A stretch of DNA of 64,000 bases, taken from NCBI GenBank assembly GCA_010909725.1, contig JAACMV010000002.1:620001-684000 (forward strand). The letters run 5' to 3'. The stretch is from Picochlorum sp. 'celeri' (lineage: Eukaryota; Chlorophyta; Trebouxiophyceae). Each line of letters opens with the position of its first letter. The stretch's first letter is position 1. Both the position numbers and the translations under genes were made by a program. Below the pieces are notes generated by a model. That model did no database searches. It worked only from the letters and a program-made list of their open reading frames with translations, and was not told the origin of the DNA. This document shows positions 22,632 through 34,098 of the stretch, piece after piece.

Positions 22632-24116
22632 TCATTTCCGTATAATATTCATCAAAGAGCCATCCTTTCTATATCTGTAAGTCAATACACTGTGAATGAA
22701 CCACAAAAGAGTCAGTGTGATACCCCCACAAGCAAATAAAACCATTCCTGATTGGTATTCCAACAGTGGGTCCAACTTGTGTATGGCAACTCCTGTGGTG
22801 GCCTTTCCGACATCCGAGTTTAAATAAATTGGCAGGAATATTCCTGTACCATCCTCTGGTAATTCAATCTGTAATAATTTTGGCTTGAAATTTACTGCAG
22901 ATATCTCTGCAGAGTAGCGTCCTGGTGCCAATGGGCGGTGAAATCTGCCAGTTGTCCTATCTGAGGTTGTGTTCAGTTCACTCGCACCTATCCGTATTGT
23001 TGCGGCGATAGGAATGTTTTCCTTTATTTTCCTTGAAGACTGAATGCCGTACACGACGCCCGTAAATCCTCCATGAGCTGATCTCAGAATAAAATCAATC
23101 ATAGCTTTGCGGTTATCTTCAAACATGCTGGACAGGAGAGATTCATGTGGCCATTTGTTCTCGCTCACTTCCAGAGTCAACTCCATACAATTAGCAACTA
23201 CATAGTTCCAGTCTTGCATGCTGCCATAAATTGGATACCAAGCAGCACCATTTGTGATTCCCCCATTCGGAAACTCCTTATTACTCGCGAGTGACATCTT
23301 CCGATGCGTTGTGGCATATTGTGTGGCAAGATACCTAAATGTCGAATCGTCTGGACAAGCTTGATACTTTGTAGATTTATCTTCTGTCCCGTCCCACGGA
23401 TAATTTGCGACCAGAGCACCCTCATGAATTGCCAAGCTTGAAACAAAAGGACCCTTCTCCAGAATCCAGTCCATCATCAGCTGCGTCTCAATTTGCTCTT
23501 TCCCAGACCTTTCCATAGATTTGGAAGAAAATCTGTCCGGGAAATCCCTGTTCAGGTCGACACCCTTGGAGTTTTCCCTCTGCTTTTTCTCAAACCCATC
23601 CGGATTCATCGTGGGAATCAGCCACAAATCCACCTTACTAAGAACGTCAGATGCTTTCGAATCCTTTTCCATCATATCACAAAGCCATTCGGCTAGAGCT
23701 ACAGTAAATACCCTACCAGTAGGCTCATCTCCATGCACATTCCCAATAATCTTGACCTTTGGAAGGACCCCACCTTTCCCAACTGCTTTCGAAACACGAA
23801 TCGCATCTATCGTCTTTTGAAGGGTAGACTTGCCTATCTTCTCTACCTTGATAATCTTTTTACACCGTTTCTCTAATCCATGCAAGCGCTCCGCCAATTC
23901 CAAGGTCCCGTGATACTTCCATAACTGACCATCCTCACCTCTCCAAACAGCCTCCTTCTTTGTCGGTATCCGCCCCCTCCTTTTATCATCTATATTTCTG
24001 AAATATGATGGATCAAGATCTTTGCCACCAGCATAATTGACACAAAAACTTTGAACCAGCAACCAAATAAGTACCAGTAAAGACCCTACAACTCTAAAGC
24101 GTTGCAATCTCCACAT
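22632..24116 (-). CDS. Membrane-anchored M14 zinc carboxypeptidase (CPD/SOL1-like)
   Basis: Secretory-pathway metallocarboxypeptidase that trims C-terminal basic residues, like plant SOL1 or animal CPD/CPE. Single exon, 494 residues. A signal peptide covers residues ~8-28. The first zinc ligands lie in GNVHGDEPTGR (HxxE). NPDGFE and GVDLNRDFPD are substrate-binding landmarks. The third ligand is in SLAIHEGALVANYPWDG, and the catalytic glutamate is in ELTLEVSENKWP. A transthyretin-like beta domain follows (residues ~365-440), then one transmembrane helix (GMVLFACGGITLTLLWFIH) and a short basic tail. This is the full CPD/SOL1 architecture. Confidence 0.9.
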   Translation of the reverse strand: MWRLQRFRVVGSLLVLIWLLVQSFCVNYAGGKDLDPSYFRNIDDKRRGRIPTKKEAVWRGEDGQLWKYHGTLELAERLHGLEKRCKKIIKVEKIGKSTLQKTIDAIRVSKAVGKGGVLPKVKIIGNVHGDEPTGRVFTVALAEWLCDMMEKDSKASDVLSKVDLWLIPTMNPDGFEKKQRENSKGVDLNRDFPDRFSSKSMERSGKEQIETQLMMDWILEKGPFVSSLAIHEGALVANYPWDGTEDKSTKYQACPDDSTFRYLATQYATTHRKMSLASNKEFPNGGITNGAAWYPIYGSMQDWNYVVANCMELTLEVSENKWPHESLLSSMFEDNRKAMIDFILRSAHGGFTGVVYGIQSSRKIKENIPIAATIRIGASELNTTSDRTTGRFHRPLAPGRYSAEISAVNFKPKLLQIELPEDGTGIFLPIYLNSDVGKATTGVAIHKLDPLLEYQSGMVLFACGGITLTLLWFIHSVLTYRYRKDGSLMNIIRK

Positions 24117-24352
24117 TCCATGTAGATGTATTGCATGTGAAGATTGATTTTGTCAAAAAAGGTACCAGGATCCTGAATGAACATCCCTGTCAGAGGAAAC
24201 GTTTCAAACGCGATTGTTTTAATTCGAATTGAAGGAGTCTCTCTTGAATCCGGATCAATCTTGATGAAGAGAACATGAATTGCTGGGCGATCAATGTATC
24301 TTTTCATATGCATACATACCATAGCTATAGCTGAACTTGATTTCGTGAATCG

Positions 24353-25579
24353 ATGCTGGGACCCGAGACCAATCCAGACTATGCAGACTCGCAGGAGGAC
24401 AGAGTACACCATCATGCACATGCTGGTACATTAGGAGGTCATGATGGGCCAGTTTTATCTGTTAGATTCACTAGAGATGGGTCGTATTGCCTTTCAACGG
24501 GAAAGGTGTGCATACTTGGCACCCACTGGTCTTCTGACCAAAGACTACTTGTTACTCATTCGCAACTTCCCTTGTGCATATACAGGATCAGACTATTAGG
24601 CTATGGAATCCACAGACACAGATGAGTATATCGCAGTATTTGGGTCATATGTATGACGTGAGGGATGTGTCTTGCACAGCTGACAACAGCAAGTAGGTTG
24701 AATCTCGATGTTTCAATTCAACAATCATGCTTGTATGTGACATGTGTGGTTTGTTCAGGTTTGTCTCGTGCGGAGGTGATCGTCAGATATTTCAGTGGGA
24801 TGTCATGACGGGGAAGCCTGTTCGAAAGTTTAGAGGGCATGACAGTGATGTGAATTCGGTATGAGGATGAGTTTGCACTCAGATGGGCATGATTTCCTGA
24901 TTGGCTGAATCACATGATACTACGCAGGTTTGCCATAGTGATAATTGTGAGGTTGTTGTATCTGGTGGCTATGATCAGACTGTTCGAGTGTGGGACTGTC
25001 GATCCAGATCCATAGATGCTGTACAAATCATGAAGGTCTGCCAGGACAGCGTCATGTCAGTACAGTGTTTGAACACGTGCGTATTACTGATGTATTAGTT
25101 GCATCTTCCCGACGAAATGATGCAAATTTATATACCCTCTGCCGTGTAGTGGAGACATTATAGCTGGGAGCGTCGATGGAACTGTGAGGAGATTTGATGT
25201 GAGACATGGTGCTGTTGTGACCGATCTTGTTCATCACCCTGTGACATTTGTTCAAGTGTCCAATGATAACAGATATATTCTTTCTTGCTGTATGGACAAT
25301 TGCATTCGAATGCTGGACAAGGAAGGAGGACAACTGCTCAACACATACATTGGTCATCACCATTCATATGCCAAAATAGAGGCCATTTTCACCCCTGATG
25401 AGACATGCGTTGTTGGATGTTCCGAGGATGGTAAGATATTCTTCTGGGATACTGTTGGATCCAAGGTTATAGAAACTATCGAAGCTCATTCGTCTGTTGT
25501 CACAAGTATGGCCATCCACCCATCTGGATCCATGCTGCTCTCTGCATCAGTAGATGGGATGGTCAAAATATGGAGATAG
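24353..25579 (+). CDS. WDR83: WD40-repeat protein WDR83/MORG1
   Basis: A seven-bladed beta-propeller scaffold; MORG1 organises MAP kinase modules in animals and also associates with spliceosomes. Five exons, 24353-24505, 24586-24692, 24759-24858, 24928-25076 and 25150-25579, give 312 residues. WD motifs appear as DQTIRLWN, GGDRQIFQWDVMTGK, GGYDQTVRVWDCRS, GSVDGTVRRFDVR, DNCIRMLDKEGGQLL, SEDGKIFFWD and SVDGMVKIWR. The order and the LLNTYIGHHH segment match MORG1 rather than a generic propeller. It stands head to head with the carboxypeptidase gene, with a ~235-nt shared upstream region. Confidence 0.85.
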
Positions 25580-25807
25580 GCATGAAAAGATCTCAAATAT
25601 AATTCAACAATTGTTTTGATCAGATGAAAACATAGAGAGAAGGTTGCTTGTATCGTTGTATTCCAGGACCCCCTGGTTTTGATCAAGATCGGGTGCTTTC
25701 GTGAAAGAGACGCAGTGAAAAGGCGGGCGAGCGCTTCAGCAAATTCAGTCAAGATTAAGAAGCCTGGGAAAATTACTCCGAGTAAGTCGTTTTCGAACGG
25801 CTGGAAA

Positions 25808-27248
25808 ATGAAGCCGAACGGTGGGAATCAACGAGTTGACACGTTCGCAAGGTACGTTTGCTTCGCTTGTGGGTGTGATTTTCTGTATCATGTAATATTT
25901 CTTTGTCTCCAGGATGCGCACAAAGATTTTCGTTGGCATTTTTGTCGTCTTTGTGACGGCAACCTTTTTGCTCCCAAACAAGCTGCTTGGTGGTACTCCT
26001 GGCTTTCCATCCGTTCCCACACAGGTAAGGAACAAGGATACATCAGAAGATAGCAGCTATGCAGTTGTCATTGATGCAGGGAGTACTGGAAGTAGAGTTC
26101 ATGTGTTCAAGTTTCTCCACGTCCGTGGAGAATTGGAACTTAACTTTGATGAATTTGAGCAGCTGAAGCCTGGGCTTAGTTCATATGCCGATAATCCGGA
26201 AGATGCGGCAAAGTCATTGCAGCCATTATTAGAAAAGGCACTTGCAACAGTGCCAAAGTCAAAACAAACGTCCACACCCATCATGGTGGGAGCAACAGCT
26301 GGATTGAGGCTTCTGCCTGATGGTAAAGCTGATGTGATTTTGGATCATGTGACACAGTATTTGAAAGAATATCCGTTCAAATTTGACGAGAACGATGTTC
26401 AGATATTGAGTGGGCAGAATGAAGGAGCTTTTGCCTGGTTGACATTGAATTATTTGTTAGGAAACCTTGGAAGACCATATGATGAGACGGTTGCTGCTAT
26501 TGACTTGGGAGGTGGCAGTGTACAGCAAGCCTTCGCAATGGGACCAAATGAGATTAAAAAGGCGCCAAAGCAAGATTACATCACAACCTTGCGTGGAGGA
26601 GGCAAAGAATACAGCGTCTATGTACACAGTTATTTGGGGTATGGTCTCATGGCAGCTCGAGCTGCTGTATTGGAAATTGACCCAAATGGGCCTCAAGATG
26701 ACTCACATCCTTGTATTCACGAAGGCTACAATGGGACATACACGTATGGCAGTGATAACTTTGTGGCTCAGGGCCATGATGATGGTGCCCAGCATGATCA
26801 GTGCATGGCCACGGTTTTGTCAGCATTGAAGAAGGACGAGAAATGCGGTGCGCCACAGCCCCAATGCTCTTTCCAAGGTGCTTGGAGTGGCTCTCGTATT
26901 CCTGAGATATTTTATGTGTCTTCGTACTTTTGGGATAGAGCAGCTGATGCTGGTTTGTTAGATGATGACAAGGCCACTCAAGCAGTAGTCTCCCCAAAGC
27001 ACTTTAAAGACCATGCAGAAGAAGCTTGTGATATGGACGTGAAATCTGTGAAGAAGACATATCCAAGAATTCAGGAAGAGCATTCACCATATTTCTGCTT
27101 AGACTTGACATATGCCCACACTCTTTTGACCACAGGGTTTAAAATCCCAGAAGATAGAGAGATTACTCTGGTCAAAAAGGTCAAGTATAAAGGTGAATAT
27201 GTGGAGACAGCCTGGGCATTGGGAGCAGCAATAAACATGCTTTCATAA
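25808..27248 (+). CDS. GDA1/CD39 apyrase (nucleoside diphosphatase), Golgi type
   Basis: Hydrolyses nucleoside di- and triphosphates in the secretory lumen, recycling UDP/GDP released by glycosyltransferases. Exons 25808-25851 and 25913-27248 give 459 residues. A short cytosolic N-terminus precedes a signal anchor (KIFVGIFVVFVTATFLL, residues ~19-35), a type II topology like yeast Gda1. Apyrase conserved regions are clear: DAGSTGSRVHVFKF (ACR1), GATAGLRLL (ACR2), NEGAFAWLTLNYLLG (ACR3), AIDLGGGSVQQAF (ACR4) and a C-terminal ACR5-like segment near ETAWALGAAI. Starting at the second exon's ATG would remove the short cytosolic tail, so either start is possible. Confidence 0.88.
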
Positions 27249-27307
27249 ATAGCACACTGGTGTATGATAGAGGTGGCCCCCTCCCAAACTTGGTTAGATC
27301 GCCACGC

Positions 27308-27330
27308 TATATATATATATATATATATAT
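27308..27330. repeat. TA dinucleotide microsatellite
   Basis: A perfect run of about eleven TA units in the short gap between the convergent apyrase and transporter genes. It is probably transcribed in one of the 3' UTRs. Confidence 0.9.
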
Positions 27331-27375
27331 GACATATTTCATGTATCTTTATTTATGTATTGTTACAAAATATCA

Positions 27376-28449
27376 TTACAAGGCGGGTCTCGTACCAATT
27401 CCGCCCGGTGGCGGTGGTGATGTTGGAGCTTTGTTTGCAGCATTAGCGAGAGGCTTTGTTTCTTGATCTACTGTGGAAGAAAAAGGTAAAGCGGCATTGG
27501 TGGATCGTATCTTTTCTATCTTAATCTGAGAGTACATGATGAAACCAAGCATCGCCATACCGCAGCCAACCATCATTTTTGGTGTGAATTCTTTTCCCTC
27601 ATCTAATATCAGGGCAGACAGGATCAACAGGCCAACTATTTTGATCTCTCCCAACACAGTCGTAGTAACTGCTGAACTCTTCTTGATCATCAACGAGTGC
27701 ACTAGATTATATGTGACAGCATTAATGCTGCTCACCAGCAAGATACCAACAACACTGTTAAAGTTCTCTGCCAGATATATTTGAAAATCACCCAATTCCC
27801 TCCATGCCATGAATGGCACCAAACAAACCAGTGATACCGGTGCAGTATAAAAGGTCAATCGGACAACATCTAATTTTTCTGACAACAGCTTTCCGCTGAA
27901 TGTCATCATGGCTCCATTGCACACAGTTCCAATAATGCAGAATAAGATTGCATGAGGCTTGCCAGCAATTGTACCTTGCCACACGGCAATCATCACTCCC
28001 ACAGTCAAAATTACCAAAGAAGTCACTTCCTTATGCGTGGGAATCTTTCCCTCCACAACAATTGCCAACAAACACGTCACCACAGGTATAGATGACCGAA
28101 TAACTTGATTCAGTGACAAACTAATATCCAAAAGGGAAATGTTATTCAATGCGATATTCAGAGCCATAAACGATCCAATGTATAAGATACCTTTCCATTG
28201 CTTTTCCAAAGTTCTCACATGCGTCTCGAACGGAATTCTTAACGCAAATGGAGACAAGACAATGAAACTAAAGGACATGTGTGAACAAGTCAAAGCCAAC
28301 GGGTATGCCAGACCATAATGCCCCAATGCCCACTTGTTTAACAGATTTAACGATGTGTTCAGTGTCAAATACACAGCGATCAATAGAATCAAGCTAGCTG
28401 TCGTTCCCTTACTACCACTATTCACACTGCCACACTCAAACAGAGACAT
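27376..28449 (-). CDS. TPT/nucleotide-sugar transporter family membrane protein
   Basis: A drug/metabolite-superfamily transporter of the triose-phosphate-translocator branch. Single exon, 357 residues, about ten predicted transmembrane helices. Typical motifs include NKWALGHYGLAYPLALTCSH after helix 1, SLNQVIRSSIPVVTCLLA, and KIVGLLILSALILDEGKEFT near the end, matching the KT/GALT-like clade. The substrate cannot be fixed from sequence; Golgi nucleotide-sugar or triose-phosphate-like exchange are the usual options. No transit peptide is apparent, so an endomembrane location is more likely than plastid. The C-terminus is a proline-rich tail. Confidence 0.82.
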   Translation of the reverse strand: MSLFECGSVNSGSKGTTASLILLIAVYLTLNTSLNLLNKWALGHYGLAYPLALTCSHMSFSFIVLSPFALRIPFETHVRTLEKQWKGILYIGSFMALNIALNNISLLDISLSLNQVIRSSIPVVTCLLAIVVEGKIPTHKEVTSLVILTVGVMIAVWQGTIAGKPHAILFCIIGTVCNGAMMTFSGKLLSEKLDVVRLTFYTAPVSLVCLVPFMAWRELGDFQIYLAENFNSVVGILLVSSINAVTYNLVHSLMIKKSSAVTTTVLGEIKIVGLLILSALILDEGKEFTPKMMVGCGMAMLGFIMYSQIKIEKIRSTNAALPFSSTVDQETKPLANAANKAPTSPPPPGGIGTRPAL

Positions 28450-28843
28450 GGTCGCTCGTTGCTATGCTACTTTTTGACAATGGCGAATCTGAAGGAATTA
28501 AACTTGCTTACAAAGGAGAAACAATAATTCTGGCAACTTGAAGTACGCCAGAATCGCCCGGTCTGCGGTGCGAGTCCGAATCAGAGTGGAGGAGGATCTG
28601 CTTCGATCTGCACGGCCAGCGACAATCACTGGTTTCCTGGGCTCATACCGAATCTTTCACAATTGATTGAAAAGTTTTCAGAGTACGCTTACCGTTTTGC
28701 GTTGTAACACCAACCTTCAAACCAATCATGCGCATGAGACCAAAGTATTTCGATCTCTTTCAATATCCAAAACAAGGAGCACGGGTGTTAGTTGTTGTTA
28801 TCAGCAGGGACTCTTTCCATCGCTTGTGATAGAATAGTTAATA
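28450..28843. other. Divergent intergenic region
   Basis: About 390 bases between the transporter start and the start of the large orphan gene. No convincing open frame, repeat or RNA gene is visible; it probably holds two promoters. Confidence 0.5.
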
Positions 28844-31800
28844 ATGGAGGATGATAATTCTCCCGATGGAGTGGGAAGCCAGAGGAGTGGCATGAAAGAG
28901 CACGACAGCAGAGCTGACGTTGCCACAGTTGTAGACGCATTGAGACCCCTGCAGGTGAGAGCGAGTCAGATACAGAGTCAAGCAGTTAAAGATCAAGAAT
29001 CTCGTGTACAGAGATGGGAGCATTCGGAGAAACCTGTGTTACGCGACCATGCGATGGGACTGAAAGAGACTATGCAGTTGTTGGCAAAGGAGGAAGTAGT
29101 TTTGAAGCAGCGGGTATCGGATCTTGAGACAAGCACTGTCAGAAACCACCCAGGAACTAGCACTGGATTTAATGTGATACGGTCGCGGGTTGATTCATGT
29201 GGAAAGCCGCTGGAGACTGAGAGTTTGAAGAAGGAAAGAGATCGACTCTTGGCTGCTCTGAGGAAATTCGACGCTGAAATTGCTTCTGCAAAGGCGGAGA
29301 TTGCAACTTGTAGAAATTCTAAGGGTACAGATAATAAAGGGCATGTCGGGCGAGGTGATGGAGATGAGATGGAGATATGGGAGACAAAGCTGGTAGCCAT
29401 GCAGGTAGGTGGGCTGCTTGGAGGCGTTTGGATAACAAGGTTGATTGGTATGGTTTTTTTGTGACGTTGCAGGATACGAAGAGAGTGTATCATGATGAAA
29501 TCAATCTGATCGAGGTTGAGTTGCTAGGGCGTGAACATTATGAAAGAATGGAGAGAGATCGTCAGCGGGCAGAGGAGACTGGTCTGGCTCAACTGCAGCG
29601 GTTGCAGGAAAACATGTTGCAAACTAGGCTAAAATACAACAAGGCTAAGCATCGTTATTACTTTCCAGAGGAAAAAGGTTTCAATATTACCTTCGGGGGT
29701 GGAGGCATATTCGGCGCATGCAAAGATATCTGTATATCTGAGATTCATGGAAATCTGAAAATCGTAGCCGAGCCTGGAGAGTTTGGCTCGAAAGGTCCAA
29801 TCACGCCTGCAAGGGTGGTTGTGACGTTTCAAGCTGCCACAAAGCCGGAAAATGGGAAAATGCCGCCTGAGAAATCGCCATCAAGGAAGCCTCAAAACAA
29901 TGATGCAGGTGAGAATCTGCATGCTGAGCAGCCATTGAAGAGCCCCATGGAAGAGTCGTTGCATACATCAGATACGCCGATGGAAGCAAAGTCCCAAATT
30001 GACCGACAAGAAGATGCGTTACCAAAACGGTTTGGAAAAAACGAGGAAAAAGTGTCAAACCCCCCACCAAGGGGATTTGCCAAACGATTTTTGAACAGAC
30101 TGGGTAGAAAGAAAGAGAAATATCAAGGCAGGGATCCATCTCGACTGGAGCCACTTCCAGAAGACAGTCAAGTTGATCTTCCAAAGAGATCTCTGGCCAG
30201 AAAATTACTTTCGAGGAGGGCGGGTAGGTCTTCCAAGAAGCACCATTCCAGTGTGGATTTAGATAGATTAACCTTTGGAGGCAATAACCTGGATTCTGCA
30301 AATAGTAGTGTGGGCATGTCATCAGTATGTGATGACGAATCTTTGAGAGATAGTGTAGATTTTGATTCCAAAAGCGATATAGAGCCTTGTGATCAAGGAC
30401 AGGATGAAGCCCTTGCATCAGCAGGCAGTGATATTGCTGAGCATCCAGAATCTCCTCTCACTCGAGAAGTACTGGAGAAGGCTGCCAACATGAACATATC
30501 TTTGGACGAGGGGTCTCTTGCCGAGAATAGGAAGAGCCCCAGACCAGTCTCAAAATCGTTCAGAATTTCAAGTGCAAGAACCATGAGCAAAGGTAGTTGG
30601 CTGTTGGATTCTGTTGGGTCAGAGTCCTACGGGGCATTTGATGATGATGGATCTGTAGTTGAAGTAGATGATCCAGACATTGATGGAGAGGACATTTCAG
30701 AGGGAGAACGAGCAATTGGTGGAATGCAGGGAGTGTACTGCAATGGTAGATTATCTGGGTTTGAGTTGATTGGAGAGAAAGGCTCTAAAGTTCCTAACCT
30801 TACCATAGGAAAAGCTGATGTCAGCGCAACAGTATTTGTTCGTTTTGTGTTTGAGTATGATAAAGATTATGGCTGGCGACCTGGGCAGAAACCAGAGGAC
30901 AAACCAAAATTTCATGTGGAAAAATTAAGGTATAGCATAGAAGGCAACAATGTTCCCATGCCACCAACATTAATCAAGCATATTCTCCGAGTAGCGATTC
31001 CAGGGTTGATCCAAAGGCGCCTTCTCGCTCTGCTTCCAAAAGAACTTGGCGAATATGTCCAGACTGCGCGAAGGGGATTTACGTTTGAAGCGGATGTTGG
31101 CCTTGTGGGACCACCATTGGCCGTATTGGATGCTGACATTGGGTTTGAAATCACAGGGCCAGCAAAATCAGCAAAAGAGGCAAAGAAACAACAGGCGAAA
31201 TTTGAAGCAGCTAAAGAAGCTAGAACCTTATTGGGATTAAACTTACCCCAAGCTCAAATACTGTCTGAACTATTTGACGGCAAGCTTGCTATCATGCAGC
31301 CACCACGAACTGCTTCGATTTCGAACCTTATATCTTTCAAAGCAAAGTATGATGCACATCCAAAACTATTCCAACAGCTATGCACAGTCATCAACGCAGC
31401 ATATCATATGGTTGCCAATACATTTGGTCAAGCAGAAGTTTCAAATTTTTCTTTCCTGGAATTTATGGATGCCGTTGTCAGCAAAGTAAGGAAAAAGCCA
31501 GCGAAAGCGCGAGTAGTTGTGAAGAATCTCGATATTTCTGTCAATGCAGATGCAGTAGTGACAGCTATTCACGATTTTACGCAGAGAACAATCGAAGAAC
31601 TTGTAGTCAAAGGGCCATTGTCTGACTCTCATGCAACTCTGGAGTCGATGAAGGAAAGCATAGCTGAAGATCTGGATGTTTTACATGCATGGCATGTATT
31701 CGCTCTTCGAGAATTGGATCATTTCAAATCAAAATTCAAGACAGCCGGAGGCACAGTCCTTCTTGCTGCAGATAGGAACGGAGTGGTGGCAGGAATTGAG

Positions 31801-32905
31801 AACAGTCATTATGAGGGACCGCTACGCCTTCGGCTACCAGTTTCTCTAAAGCCTGATCAAGATGGTGCTATTAGTTTTGATCTGCCACTCCCCTCTCCGT
31901 CCGGCAGCCTTGGTGTGGTGCATAATTATGTCATTGCAGTCTGGAATTGATTTTAGCAATGTCTCGGTATACTATCAGAATATCACGCGCGTAATTTTTT
32001 TTTGCATGTAGTTTATGGATAATTTCAAAGGTCTGACCGTTCCATGTCATTTAAGACCGCCAGTCCAGGCAATCAATTGGGTACAGTTGAGCCCAGATTC
32101 TGCAGTCAACGAGAATATGTCATCAAGAATTGCCTCTGCAATCGGTATCATTCAGGAAGTTTTAAAGGAACTTGAGCACATAATTGTTAAAGACAACATG
32201 TATCAGGATGATGAAGATCCAAGGAAAGCACTCACCCAGCCAAGAACAATGGTTGGTGACCGCTTGGGCCGCATGATAGTCAATCGACTTAAAGTCAAAG
32301 TCCGATTAGACGAAAGAAGAATCGGAGAAATCATGTCTGGCTTGGATAGCAAGACTCTAGGAAGTACTGAGGCTTTCATTTCCACAGCTGGGCGCATCAT
32401 TAGTCATTTGGGGGACGTCATGAACTTTGGATTGGTCCCTTCTGCCAGCACAGATCTTGTTTTACCCTCAGATGCGCCTACTCCTCCTGAGAAGTATTTG
32501 TTACATTTAGAATCATCAGACATCAGTAGACTTAGGGCAGATGTTCAAAGTCTTGGGTTTCAAAGTGCCATCACACCTGGCGGCGCAGTGAGACTTATCC
32601 ATGCACTCATGAGAGCTGCTGGTATTGCTTTCTTGGGAAAATCAAGTGAGGAACTCCTGGAACTGAGACATAAAATGGAAGGCTGGTATAGCTTATTGAC
32701 TCGTGATGCATTAAATCTTTCCATGTGTATAGATACAGAAGGTGAAGTCATGGACGGGGTCTTCATTGCCTCATTTCGAGGGACCGCTGAAGACGGTGCT
32801 GTCAGGGCAACAAGTCCTTTAATTGTTACAAACGAGCTGGATCTTGTTCCATTGGGAAAGGCAATGCGTGGTGATCCTCCTGAAAACACCCCAGAAAAAT
32901 CGTGA
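28844..32905 (+). CDS. Large protein of unknown function (1306 residues)
   Basis: Exons 28844-29404, 29473-31938 and 32012-32905. Intron 1 is clear. For intron 2 I chose donor GTCTGG after 31938 because it keeps the frame (joined at VIA-FMDNF) and the acceptor GCATGTAG is strong; a better-looking donor (GTATAC, 31968) would need a stop to be bypassed. Residues 1-200 are helical/coiled coil. Residues ~330-650 are disordered, with two basic motifs (GFAKRFLNRLGRKK and RSLARKLLSRRAGRSSKK). From ~650 comes a folded region with GLVGPPLAVLDADIGF and LIQRRLLALLPKELGEYV. The C-terminal 300 residues are helical. No signal peptide or membrane helix. I do not recognise the family. Confidence 0.7.
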
Positions 32906-32996
32906 TAAAATTAGAATGCTAGATGTACTCGTGTAAGATTGATGACATGTTTTAGATGTGTGTTGGCTCGATGTTGCTCGTGAAACCTTCATGCAG

Positions 32997-33401
32997 TCAA
33001 GAGCAGCAATAACACTCTGTCACGCCCCTATAGGTGAAACAGCATTTTTCAGTGATTCCAGGGCAATCATTTGGATCTACTGGGGTACCATTACCTTCTT
33101 CAGGCCTTCTTTGAGACGTTCTGTTTATTTCCTCAAAAGTCCAAGATCTTTCCTTTGACTCTTTTTTCCTGGACCGAATGGCCTTGAAAACCAGCCTCTA
33201 CAGGACAGACAACTCCTGTCGATACACAATACCATGACGCCACAATTCAATCCATCATACCTCCATTTTCGGATATTTTCTGAAAAAGTTTCCGACTTGC
33301 TTTCTCGTGAACTCCTTCTTCGCCTCGGCCTGGGCAACTGAGAGCAGGAGTACCAAGGACAGTGTCAGGACCAGACACAAAGTTCGATACTGGAGACGCA
33401 T
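32997..33401 (-). CDS. Small secreted cysteine-rich protein
   Basis: Exons 33401-33261 and 33197-32997 join in phase 0 across a 63-nt intron (GTATG...CTGTAG) to give 113 residues. Residues 1-25 form a clear signal peptide (TLCLVLTLSLVLLLSVAQA). The middle is basic (KKEFTRKQ, RSRKKESKER). The last 25 residues carry six cysteines in the pattern C-x6-CC-x8-C-x-CC, enough for three disulfides. Secretion is well supported; function is unknown. An extracellular or vesicular structural or signalling peptide is possible, but nothing in the sequence decides it. The gene lies just past the 3' end of the large orphan gene, tail to tail. Confidence 0.72.
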
Positions 33402-33603
33402 GTTCTTTCCTGACAGGATAAAGTAAAGCTCAAACGACGATGCGGTGGCGATCTCAGTCCAAATACTGGAATTTTTCTTCTACTCTTCTCAAGTGTCGCA
33501 CAGAAGACGAATGCAATACGCACAGATTACGCTACGCCCGAAATGTATGTATTTAGGCGCACCTTCGACACCTCTAGCGCTGCAGAGTGGGGACCAACCC
33601 TGT

Positions 33604-33946
33604 TCATTGGCGAACATCTACACACAACCCCTGACTACTAGTATGTAATATCGTGATGATGTGAACCATATCGATCACATTGATACATGCAAGGCGATGT
33701 GCTAACCTATACATACATCTCTAACCCGTACTTTCTGCCAGCTGGCAGCATTGCTACTGGATTCCCAGGATTGCCACAAAGTCGCGTTCGATTCGCTTCC
33801 ACTCCAATTGCGGGGTACGTATAATCAATCAAGGTGGTACAGAGAGCGCCACCGTTGCTCGTGATGACTCGCACATGCCCATCATGTTTGTTGGTAGTAC
33901 TAGACAATGAACTGGCGTGGGTTATAGCAGAGACATGGCTGCACAT
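33604..33946 (-). CDS. Putative small protein, two exons
   Basis: Exon 33946-33717 starts with an ATG and ends at a donor GTATG in phase 2. The acceptor is one of two tandem TAGs (exon starting at 33634 or 33637), and the short last exon ends with TGA at 33604, giving 87 or 88 residues. The product has evenly spread charged and hydrophobic residues (for example GVEANRTRLCGNPGNPVAML then RKYGLEIQGLCVDV) and looks protein-like, but I do not recognise it. It has no signal peptide. The tandem acceptors, three bases apart, would add or remove one serine. Confidence 0.42.
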
Positions 33947-34098
33947 TCCTCAGATCATCCTTGCTATGCTTGGGCCTTCCATCGTAGAATAATAGAAAGA
34001 TAAATATAAGGATTATCTAAATTCAAATTCTAATCGGTGTAGAACAAAACAGAGACGCAACCATATCGTCATCTTATCTCAACGTACACAATAGAAAG

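Noticed and set aside
27308..27330. TA run as a transposon or replication feature
   Set aside because: It is a simple microsatellite in a 3' intergenic gap with no accompanying inverted repeats.
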